64,000 nucleotides of DNA from CBDBJL01 sp965206365 (GTDB lineage Bacteria > Pseudomonadota > Alphaproteobacteria > JABAAW01 > JAHZMA01), in assembly GCA_965206365.1 (NCBI GenBank), contig CBDBJL010000018.1, forward strand, positions 186,001 through 250,000, read 5' to 3'. A model generated the notes under the pieces. The model was not told the origin of the DNA and ran no database searches. It worked only from the letters and a program-made list of their open reading frames with translations. Shown here piece after piece: positions 1 through 7,383 of this stretch; positions within the stretch are counted from its first letter, which is position 1, and each line of letters begins with the position of its first letter. The position numbers and the translations under genes were made by a program.

Positions 1-429
1 AAATCACGATTCTCTACGGCTCGATGCAAAGTGGTGTAGTCTTCATCATCAATAATATTAATATCTGCGCCAGCTTCCAGCAATAATTCAATTACCGGGA
101 TATTTTTTCCATTGATGGCGATGGCCAAAAGATCGGGAGTGAGGTATCGTTTTGCATAAACATCATAATAGCTATTTGTACTGGGAGTTTGTTAGAGTAA
201 AAATTTGGCAATTTCAGGGTTAGGATTTTCAGCAGCATAATGTAGCGGTAAGAAATGCCCCTTCATAAGATCTGTTCTTATATTCATACCCTTAGGCAAG
301 GGCATCCTTGACCTGTTTTAGCGTGGCAGTTTTCAGAAAATGATAATCTGATTGCTGTTGATTGGCATGGGCAACTACCATGATAAGGGCAGAGATACCG
401 AATATAATTTTCAACCATCTATATTCCAT
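1..429 (-). pseudogene. Ankyrin-repeat protein, frameshifted and interrupted, runs off window
   Basis: Read leftward from an ATG at 429-427, the frame begins with a signal-peptide-like segment (MEYRWLKIIFGISALIMVVA) and then hits TAA at 292-294. Removing one base there restores a frame encoding ankyrin-like text (LPLHYAAENPNPEIAKFLL). That frame then meets a second TAA at 192-194, and beyond it more ankyrin sequence continues in the same frame (IPVIELLLEAGADINI, then TTLHRAVENRD) to the window edge. Two independent lesions with homology on both sides indicate a decaying gene. Its layout, a secretion signal followed by ankyrin repeats, matches the intact gene at 734-1519, so the two are probably paralogues. 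Ankyrin repeats mediate protein binding; the partner is unknown. Confidence 0.75.
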
Positions 430-484
430 CTTTGCCCTGTATCTTCATAAAAATTGTAATCCCTATTTAAAATTACCAACAATC

Positions 485-667
485 TTAATCAAAATTAATG
501 TTTGACCCTTTATGTTGTGCATTTAAGTCTTTTTTAATTTTTTTAAGTGTTTCTTCGGTATGATTAAGGACATTATTTAAAAGTCTGATGCTACTTTCTT
601 CTTTAAGTTTTATCGAGATTTCTTTGCCAAAAATTAAAATCCCTTTAATTACCTTTAACTTTGCCAT
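485..667 (-). CDS. Small 60-residue hypothetical protein
   Basis: A 60-codon reading frame starting MAKLKV. I recognise no family; the product is lysine-rich with a predicted amphipathic helical middle (EESSIRLLNNVLNHTEETL). Its first six residues and about 50 bases around its start copy the start region of the ankyrin gene at 734-1519, including the MAKLKV codons and an upstream GCTAGC-T-run segment. It may therefore be a truncated or chimeric duplicate of that gene's 5' end rather than an independent gene. No purine-rich ribosome site stands out except AGAAAGGACC about 8 bases before ATG, which is plausible. Expression is possible, function unknown. Confidence 0.4.
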   Translation of the reverse strand: MAKLKVIKGILIFGKEISIKLKEESSIRLLNNVLNHTEETLKKIKKDLNAQHKGSNINFD

Positions 668-705
668 AAAGCATGGTCCTTTCTAAAAAAAATGCTAGCT
701 TTGTA
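651..705 (-). repeat. Duplicated leader/start region (copy 1; copy 2 at 1503-1560)
   Basis: This segment around the start of the 60-residue ORF resembles 1503-1560 around the start of the ankyrin gene. Both contain, in transcription order, ACAAAGCTAGCAT, a T-run, TAGAAA, and an ATG followed by codons for MAKLKV. In copy 2 the GCTAGC part is the 3' arm of a terminator-like hairpin; in copy 1 the matching 5' arm is missing. The simplest reading is duplication of a start region with subsequent decay. Confidence 0.6.
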
Positions 706-733
706 TGAGGGAAAATTCGCATCATCAAGAACT

Positions 734-1519
734 TTAGTAGTTAGAGAGAACGCCGATTTTGATCAGATAATTATCAAAGAAATCAAAATTGGCAAAATTG
801 CCTTTCTTATTTTTTGCTTTCACATCAGCGCCGTATTCGATTAAAATATCAATCATAGCAATCGTTTCTTCATAAGTGACATTACTAGTGGGCTCATATT
901 GTTCATCTTCACTACATCCGCCACCTTCACTACACTCAATATAATGTTTTTCCCTATCGTATATTTGGTGTACGTATTTTCCATGAACAGCCTTAAAAAA
1001 TGGGGTTTCACCATCATCATCACGGGCATTTACATCCGCCCCGGCATCTAGCAAAAGCTTGGTGATTTCAGCATTTTCAGTGTTATGCAAAGGCGTTTCT
1101 CCGTTAATACGATTACGGGCATTCGCATCTGCCCCTGCACTTAGTAACAGCTTAACAATTTCAGCATCGCGAGCCCAATGCAAAGGCGTATATTCCCAAT
1201 AACTTTTGATATTCACATCTGCCCCCTCTTCAATTAAGAAAATCGCAATCTCACTCCTTCCAGCAAGAAGAGCCCCAGGTAATAAAGTTTCACCATTTTC
1301 ATCTCTGCTATTAATATCAATGCCCATTGCCAGTAATTCTTGAATATCAGCAAGGGTAGCGGTTTTCACATCAAAATAATATCTTATAGGATCTTCAATA
1401 TCTACAATTTCTTCCGCTTGCGCTATAACAAAAAAAAAGATTCCACCCATAAGAACACCCGTTATGAGTATGTTTATTAGCAAATTTGCGTGTTTGCTTT
1501 TTACCTTTAATTTTGCCAT
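734..1519 (-). CDS. Secreted or membrane-anchored ankyrin-repeat protein
   Basis: A 261-residue protein with a positively charged N-terminus and a hydrophobic stretch at about residues 14-34 (INILITGVLMGGIFFFVIAQ, then AEE), either a signal peptide or an anchor. Ankyrin repeats follow from about residue 50 to 180, with the usual signatures: EIAIFLIEEGADVN, TPLHWARDAEIVKLLLSAGA, and TPLHNTENAEITKLLLDAGA. After an acidic cysteine-containing insert (CSEGGGCSEDEQ) a last repeat-like unit (IDILIEYGADVKAKNKKGN) closes the protein. Ankyrin repeats bind other proteins; in host-associated bacteria they are often effectors, but no target or secretion route is visible here. The gene is flanked by broken genes and preceded by a terminator hairpin, so it is probably transcribed on its own. 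Confidence 0.8.
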   Translation of the reverse strand: MAKLKVKSKHANLLINILITGVLMGGIFFFVIAQAEEIVDIEDPIRYYFDVKTATLADIQELLAMGIDINSRDENGETLLPGALLAGRSEIAIFLIEEGADVNIKSYWEYTPLHWARDAEIVKLLLSAGADANARNRINGETPLHNTENAEITKLLLDAGADVNARDDDGETPFFKAVHGKYVHQIYDREKHYIECSEGGGCSEDEQYEPTSNVTYEETIAMIDILIEYGADVKAKNKKGNFANFDFFDNYLIKIGVLSNY

Positions 1520-1543
1520 AAATTATTCTCGTTTTCTAAAAAG

Positions 1544-1573
1544 ATGCTAGCTTTGTTCATACAAAACTAGCAT
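1544..1573 (-). terminator. Intrinsic terminator after the M23-like gene
   Basis: Read on the minus strand, two 13-base arms (1573-1561 and 1556-1544) pair fully in RNA, with one G-U wobble, around the 4-base loop ATGA, and are followed by CTTTTTAG. The hairpin lies 38 bases beyond the stop at 1611, as expected for an intrinsic terminator of the upstream M23-like transcript. It sits only about 25 bases before the ankyrin start, so it could instead control read-through into that gene. Confidence 0.65.
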
Positions 1574-1610
1574 AAGTTTGCTTACATAACAAATAATATT
1601 TATGAAATAT

Positions 1611-3476
1611 TTACTTACTTAAAATGCTGTTAGTTGTTTCTAAGATTTTTTTATATTCTGCTTTATCTTTTTCTGCTATTTCTGCTTTTTCACTCGCAGT
1701 TTTATAAAATGTAGAAATTGAACTTATTGCCTCGTTAATTTTTATCATTGCCTTATTCACATCAGCAATGTTTTTTACGCATGGATTATCATTATTCCGA
1801 TTTTTTGCTTCTAAAATTGCCGAACGCATCGCCACCAAGGCGGCAATATCGCGTACCTTATCAATATTATAAATATTAGGATATTTAGAATCTTCAGATT
1901 TCTTTTTTACTGCATCTAAGAATTTTTCGGCAGAGGCAATATATTTATCATAATCAGGTTCACCGCGAGTAAAGATCGCAAAGCCCCCAGGAATCTTCCC
2001 CGTAGCATCGGCTAAAAAATTTTTAAACCCTTCTTAAATTGCAGCGTTTTTATGTTCTTTCGCCTTCCTAGCAGCGGAAACCAAATCTAGCCCTTCACGT
2101 TTATCAATTTTTCCATCTTGTAAAAATTCAGCTGCTTTCTCGCCTTTCAAATATCTTTTTTCAATATGCAAATGTTCATTATAAATAACATATTTATCCT
2201 TATCCCATCTCACTTGGAAATGAAAATCATTAGAAAAACCATTCTTAACATTGGCTTGAGTTCTAACTTGCCCTTTTTTTACATACAGCAAATGTTTACT
2301 TTTTTTATAAATTTTAATGTTTTGTAGTGAACCCTTCTTTTCTGTAGTAATTTCGGCATCATTATTTGTAACCGCTGTAACGATTTTACGATAATCGCCC
2401 AATGCTTCGCCCCCTTTAAGCCAAGTGCCTACGATAATTCGATTGGAAACTTGACGCATATGCCGATAGGTGGTGATATAAATACCATCTTCGTTGGTGT
2501 CGTCTGCAATTTCTGCAATCTGAATATAATTATTATCTGGGTTGCTTTGACCCTCGTGAATCTCAATCACAATCGCACCTTTTCTATAATAAGGATAGAT
2601 AATGATCCCGCTTTCATGATCATGCATTGAGTAATCAACGCCCTCATGGGTTCCAAACGGGGTATATTTATACCGAACCTCACCAAATTGTGAATTTTGC
2701 TTTCTTTTGGCAAGCTTTTCATAATTTTTCTTCAGAAATGCTTCTCGCTCGTGGTGGTTAAAACTCGAAATTTTACCAGCTTCGTAAGCTTCAGGAACAT
2801 GAAATTTTGCCTTTTGAACCTCTCTAATCACTTGCTCGCAAATTTGAACGGTTAGCTGTAGCAATTTTGGATCCACCAAAATGCAGGATTTATTTTGCGC
2901 AGAACTAGAAACATGAAAATCCTTTTTGGTAGCACTAACTGATGGCGGTAATTGATTGACTGCTTTTTTTATCGGTTCCACAAGATTATTGGGTAATTTA
3001 TCGATTTTCCCCGTTACATGTTGCGCCAAAACAAGTGTCTCAGTTTCATTTAGCGACTGATTGCGCTCGCATTTCTCGATGGTATTGCGCACTTTTGGCG
3101 GTAAGCTTGCGAAAAAAACCTTATACTCGCTCTGCTTTTTCTGAACCGTCTCAATCGCTTTTTGATGATGCGGGCTTAAATTGCGCTTGGCTTGACCTAA
3201 CTTATACAATAAATGCTCGTGCTTCGTGCTAAGGCAATTGGGAGTTTTTGTAATCTCGATTAAAAGATTTTGCTCGTCATGGCGTAACCTCTTAAAATTC
3301 TCCGTTTCCTTTTTATGCTGTTGCCAGCAATTTTTCTCACTTGAAGTTAGAGCTCCTTCTTTAGAGAGGATCTCTTTATAGCATTCATCATATTCACGTT
3401 GGTTTGGTAGATCACGCCGATTGCGAATAGAACTTAATAAATTTTGACTTTTCCGCGTTAATGTAATCGGTGGCAT
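1611..3476 (-). pseudogene. M23/LytM-like protein split by an in-frame TAA
   Basis: The 480-codon N-terminal part ends at TAA (2036-2034), but the same frame stays open for another 140 codons to 1611, continuing smoothly (EGFKNFLADATGKIPGGFA). The whole looks like one gene of about 620 codons with a nonsense mutation, or two pieces expressed separately; a TTG at 1838 could restart the last 75 codons. Residues 1-190 are charged and helical. Residues about 270-440 resemble an M23/LytM peptidase: HEGVDY (H-x3-D), a TTYRHM segment, VGTWLKGGEALGD, then DFHFQVRW. M23 enzymes normally have HxH at the last site; here the first His is Asp, so activity is doubtful. No signal peptide is visible. Family assignment is inference from motifs. 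Confidence 0.6.
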
Positions 3477-3944
3477 GTAATTTTTCCTTCAATAAATTTT
3501 ATTCACATAAAACTCTTTATGTTCCTTCAAGGGATCACCGTTACATTTTTTTGGCAAGTATGATTTATCAACAAAAATTATTTTCTTTTGCTATAGAACA
3601 ATTTATAAACAGAATTCCCTCTCATAAGTTGTTGATTCATTAGATTTTTATCAGAATTTTTACTTGCAGGATCAATTGCAAGAATTTTGTGAGTAGATTG
3701 CCATTTTGTTACTGATAATTGCTTTTTAATTGTGAATAATTGCTTTTTTGTTGCAATTGAACAAAAAGCCACTTGAATCGCTATATCTTTTAAGGGGTCG
3801 ATGCCCAGCCGATGGGCACCCCCCTTAACAACCCCCGCTCATATTATTATTGAAATCTTGACTTTATGATCAAAGAGAAACCAAACTCAACTGGTGCGAT
3901 AATCATGAATAAAATCTTTTAAGAGTGATGATCCAGCAAAAGGA
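3477..3944. other. 468-bp stretch without a convincing gene; contains a compound inverted repeat
   Basis: A 64-codon minus-strand ORF at 3578-3772 has no recognisable domain or clear ribosome site, so I do not call it. At 3791-3827 a compound inverted repeat pairs taagggg (3791-3797) with cccctta (3821-3827) and, inside, tgccca (3802-3807) with tgggca (3813-3818) around a 5-base loop. It lies about 120 bases downstream of acnA and could end that transcript, although neither strand has a good T-run after it. Confidence 0.5.
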
Positions 3945-6611
3945 TTAACCCGCTAATCGCCTCAGCATAAAAGGCAAAACACCCCCATGATTAAAATATG
4001 CAACCTCATCAGCAGTATCAATTCTGCATAATAAATCCACCATAATTTCACGATGATCATTACGAGTAATTTTAAGGGTTAGATCTTGCCCTGCCTGCAA
4101 TTTATCCAGCCCTAAAATGGTGAATTTTTCAGTGCCTTCCAGCTTTAAGGATTCTGCATTATCTTGTTTAAATTGCAAAGGTAACACACCCATCCCCACA
4201 AGGTTCGAGCGGTGAATTCGCTCAAAACTTTCAGCAATAACCGCGCGTACACCTAAAAGTGATGTTCCTTTTGCCGCCCAATCACGTGATGATCCCGTAC
4301 CATATTCTTTACCAGCAATCACGATCAGTGGTGTGCCATCATGCATATATTTCATCGCAGCTTCATAGACACTCATTACCGTACCCTTATATTTTGAAAC
4401 CCCACCTTCAGAGCCCGGAATCATTTTGTTTTTAATACGAAGATTCGCAAAAGTGCCACGCATCATCACCTCATGGTTACCACGGCGTGAGCCATAAGAA
4501 TTAAAATCAGCCAGATTCACATTCTTACTTGCCAAATACTTCCCGGCTGGCGTATCAAGCTGAAACGCACCTGCAGGCGAGATATGATCTGTAGTAATGG
4601 AATCACCTAAAATTAAAAGTGGTGAAGCTTGAATAATATCTATGCGGGGCGTGATTTTTTTTTGTAATTTTGCAAAAAATGGAGGCTTTTGCACATAGGT
4701 GGAATCATCTTGCCATTCATAAAGTTCAGATGATTGAACTTTAACATCTTGCCATTGTTTCGGACCCTGGAAAACATCACGATAACGATTAATAAAAATT
4801 TCTGGGCTTAAAACATTATTCATAATTTCTTGAATCTCAGTTTCCTTGGGCCAAACATCTTTTAAAAATATCGCTTTACCATTCTTATCTGTGCCCAAAC
4901 TTTGCGTTGTAATATCCGTTAAAACTGTACCTAAAAGTGAGTAAGCCACAACCAAAGGTGGGGATGCCAAGAAATTTCCTCGTACTTGGCTAGAAATACG
5001 CCCCTCAAAATTACGATTCCCTGATAAAACTGAGGTAACATAAAGATTTTCTGCATCAACTTTTTGTGAAACTTTCTCAGGCAAAGGTCCTGAATTGCCA
5101 ATACAAGTTGTGCAACCATACCCTACCAAATGAAACCCGATGGCATCCAAATCATCCATCAAACCGGCTTTTAATAAATAATCAGTAACTACTTGACTTC
5201 CGGGGGCTAATGATGTTTTGACCCATGGTTTTGGTTTAAGCCCCAACATGCGAGCTTTGCGAGCCACAAGCCCAGCCGCTACCAACACCGAAGGGTTTGA
5301 TGTATTCGTACAGCTAGTAATTGCAGCAATTACCACCGAGCCATTCGTAAGCTGATCGGTGGTATTATTTTGCATTGAATAACCTTCAGCCACAATATTT
5401 TTTTGCATTACTCCAGCGATTTGAGCCAAATCAATTCGATCTTGCGGGCGTTTCGGTCCTGCCAATGATGCCGAAACATTTGCCAAATCTAATGTAAGAT
5501 CATCATCATAAATAGCGCGAGATTTTACTTGATCGCGCCACATGCCCTGAGCCTTCATATAGGCTTCAACCAAATCCAAATCATCTTGGCCCCGCCCTGT
5601 TAAGCGTAAATAATTCAGGGTTTCATGATCCACCGCAAATATGCCACAAGTTGCACCATATTCTGGTGCCATATTCGCAATCGTAGCACGTTCGGCAAGT
5701 GCCAGATTTTCCAAACCATCCCCATAAAATTCTACAAACTTACCAACAACATTTTTTGCCCGTAACATTTCAACAATTCTTAAAACTAAATCCGTAGCAT
5801 TCATGCCTTCACGCATTTTCCCCGTTAGCTCAAAACCCACTACTTGTGGAATTAGCATCGAAATCGGTTGCCCCAACATAGCAGCTTCGGCTTCAATGCC
5901 ACCAACGCCCCAACCCAAAACACCAAGCCCATTAACCATTGTTGTATGGCTATCCGTGCCTACAACAGTATCTGGAAAAGCAATGTTATTCCCATTTTTA
6001 TCCTGAGTTGAGCTTACCACCCGTGCTAAATATTCAATATTAACCTGATGGCAAATTCCGGTACCCGGAGGCACAACACGGAAATTATCAAAGGCTTTCT
6101 GCCCCCAACGTAAAAATTCATACCGTTCACCATTGCGCTGAAATTCAATATCCACATTCTTGCCAAAAGCATCTTTCTTCGCAAAATGATCCACCATAAC
6201 CGAATGATCAATTATCAAATCAACCGGGATCAGTGGATTAATTTTTTTTGGATCTGAACCCATATCTTGCATCGATTGGCGCATGGTTGCCAAATCTACA
6301 ATGGCTGGAATGCCAGTAAAATCTTGCATTAAAACCCGCGCAGGGCGATAAGCAATTTCATCATCACTTATGATAGCCGTTTCTGCTTTAACAGCGCGCA
6401 TCGCAATGGCATCAATATCTGCTATTGTTACTGTAGTGCCATCTTCAAAACGTAATAAATTTTCTAACAAAATTTTCAAGCAAAAGGGTAACCGCGATAA
6501 ATCAATGCCTTTTTGGACCGCATAAACTTGTAAATCATAATAACCATACTTATTCTTGCCTACTTTTAAAGTTCGGCGAGTTCCAAGTGAATCACGTCCA
6601 ATTTCCATCAT
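3945..6611 (-). CDS. acnA: Aconitate hydratase A
   Basis: Interconverts citrate and isocitrate in the TCA cycle using a [4Fe-4S] cluster. The three cluster ligands are visible in TSCTNTSNPS (C434) and YGCTTCIGNSGPL (C500 and C503), matching the spacing of the AcnA/IRP1 family. Other family blocks are VVGTDSHTTMVNGLGVLGWG and, in the swivel domain, GKEYGTGSSRDWAAKG. Length is about 889 residues, full for AcnA. The frame is open to 6641, but I place the start at the ATG at 6611 because AAAGGATAT lies 9 bases upstream; the next ATG (6608) is also possible. The gene stands alone and is divergent from the cNMP-binding gene. Together with the sdh and nuo genes it indicates an active oxidative TCA cycle. 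Confidence 0.97.
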   Translation of the reverse strand: MMEIGRDSLGTRRTLKVGKNKYGYYDLQVYAVQKGIDLSRLPFCLKILLENLLRFEDGTTVTIADIDAIAMRAVKAETAIISDDEIAYRPARVLMQDFTGIPAIVDLATMRQSMQDMGSDPKKINPLIPVDLIIDHSVMVDHFAKKDAFGKNVDIEFQRNGERYEFLRWGQKAFDNFRVVPPGTGICHQVNIEYLARVVSSTQDKNGNNIAFPDTVVGTDSHTTMVNGLGVLGWGVGGIEAEAAMLGQPISMLIPQVVGFELTGKMREGMNATDLVLRIVEMLRAKNVVGKFVEFYGDGLENLALAERATIANMAPEYGATCGIFAVDHETLNYLRLTGRGQDDLDLVEAYMKAQGMWRDQVKSRAIYDDDLTLDLANVSASLAGPKRPQDRIDLAQIAGVMQKNIVAEGYSMQNNTTDQLTNGSVVIAAITSCTNTSNPSVLVAAGLVARKARMLGLKPKPWVKTSLAPGSQVVTDYLLKAGLMDDLDAIGFHLVGYGCTTCIGNSGPLPEKVSQKVDAENLYVTSVLSGNRNFEGRISSQVRGNFLASPPLVVAYSLLGTVLTDITTQSLGTDKNGKAIFLKDVWPKETEIQEIMNNVLSPEIFINRYRDVFQGPKQWQDVKVQSSELYEWQDDSTYVQKPPFFAKLQKKITPRIDIIQASPLLILGDSITTDHISPAGAFQLDTPAGKYLASKNVNLADFNSYGSRRGNHEVMMRGTFANLRIKNKMIPGSEGGVSKYKGTVMSVYEAAMKYMHDGTPLIVIAGKEYGTGSSRDWAAKGTSLLGVRAVIAESFERIHRSNLVGMGVLPLQFKQDNAESLKLEGTEKFTILGLDKLQAGQDLTLKITRNDHREIMVDLLCRIDTADEVAYFNHGGVLPFMLRRLAG

Positions 6612-6745
6612 TGTTAATATCCTTTCATCATGTAGAATCACTATCGATTCAAAATATCATTGCAATTTAACAGGAAAAATCGTAAAAACCAAGCAATTAT
6701 AAAATATTCATCAATAATATTTTAAATAATTACGATAAAACAATA

Positions 6746-6775
6746 TTGCTAATGCTTCTATGAATATTGTATTAT
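6746..6775 (+). promoter_or_regulatory. Candidate promoter for the cNMP-binding/oxidoreductase pair
   Basis: TTGCTA (6746-6751) and TATTAT (6770-6775), 18 bases apart, resemble a sigma-70-type promoter and would start RNA about 80 bases before the TTG start at 6861. It is in the divergent region shared with acnA. Seen by eye only. Confidence 0.4.
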
Positions 6776-6860
6776 CTACTAAGAAAATATAGAATGGTTA
6801 TTTCTAAATATCCTGCTAACATCGCGATACTGACAAGTTTTTTTCAAAGGTTTTTTTCAA

Positions 6861-7349
6861 TTGAGCTACTTTAATTACCCATCAGGAAATAATGACGGTA
6901 TTGCCAAAAATTCATCTGATACAAATGAAATCATGGAAGATTTTTCGCCACATGACTGGAAGGTATTGTTTAGCTATACTCAGATTGTTGATTTTACGAT
7001 TGGTCAGATACTGATTACACAAGGTAGACGAGAGCGGAGTGTGTATATTCTTTTGTCAGGCGAAGTTTGTATTTTAACCCTACATAATTTTTTAAATCAA
7101 AAAATGCTAGCAACTTTAAGTGAAGGGAATATTTTTGGTGAAATTGCATTTTTTAACCGTAAACCTCGCCAAGTAACAATACAATCAACAACCACAGGGC
7201 AATGTTTACGAATTAGTTTTGAAAATTATGTGAAACTCTCGGAAGACCATCCTGATATTGCTCGTAAATTTATTATGAATCTTGCCATGCTTTTAGCACA
7301 TCGAAACGCGTATTCGGGTAATAACCCACATAATTTACTAAGTGCGTAG
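6861..7349 (+). CDS. Stand-alone cyclic-nucleotide-binding domain protein
   Basis: A 162-residue protein made almost entirely of one CRP-type cNMP-binding beta-roll: FTIGQILITQG, SVYILLSGEVCIL, and a phosphate-binding cassette FGEIAFFNRKPRQVTI, then a C-terminal helix. There is no helix-turn-helix after it, so unlike CRP/FNR it should not bind DNA directly. In the cassette the usual Arg is present but the following small residue is Gln, so the ligand may not be cAMP. The start is TTG at 6861 with AAAGG about 11 bases upstream. It is 34 bases ahead of the multi-domain oxidoreductase, so I infer that it senses a nucleotide or acts as a regulatory subunit for that enzyme. Confidence 0.8.
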   Translation: MSYFNYPSGNNDGIAKNSSDTNEIMEDFSPHDWKVLFSYTQIVDFTIGQILITQGRRERSVYILLSGEVCILTLHNFLNQKMLATLSEGNIFGEIAFFNRKPRQVTIQSTTTGQCLRISFENYVKLSEDHPDIARKFIMNLAMLLAHRNAYSGNNPHNLLSA

Positions 7350-7383
7350 ATTCTGAACATTATTTATTAACAAGGTTATTTTT

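Noticed and set aside
192..2036. Reassignment of TAA as a sense codon
   Set aside because: TAA interrupts two accessory genes, but it is a normal stop for many intact genes here (for example dgt, argS, hom, sdhB), so nonsense mutation is simpler.
3578..3772. 64-residue minus-strand ORF
   Set aside because: No recognisable domain, no clear ribosome site and low-complexity lysine-rich sequence; probably chance in AT-rich DNA.
3791..3827. Standard intrinsic terminator for acnA
   Set aside because: The structure is strong, but neither strand shows a proper T-run after it, so I list it only as an inverted repeat.
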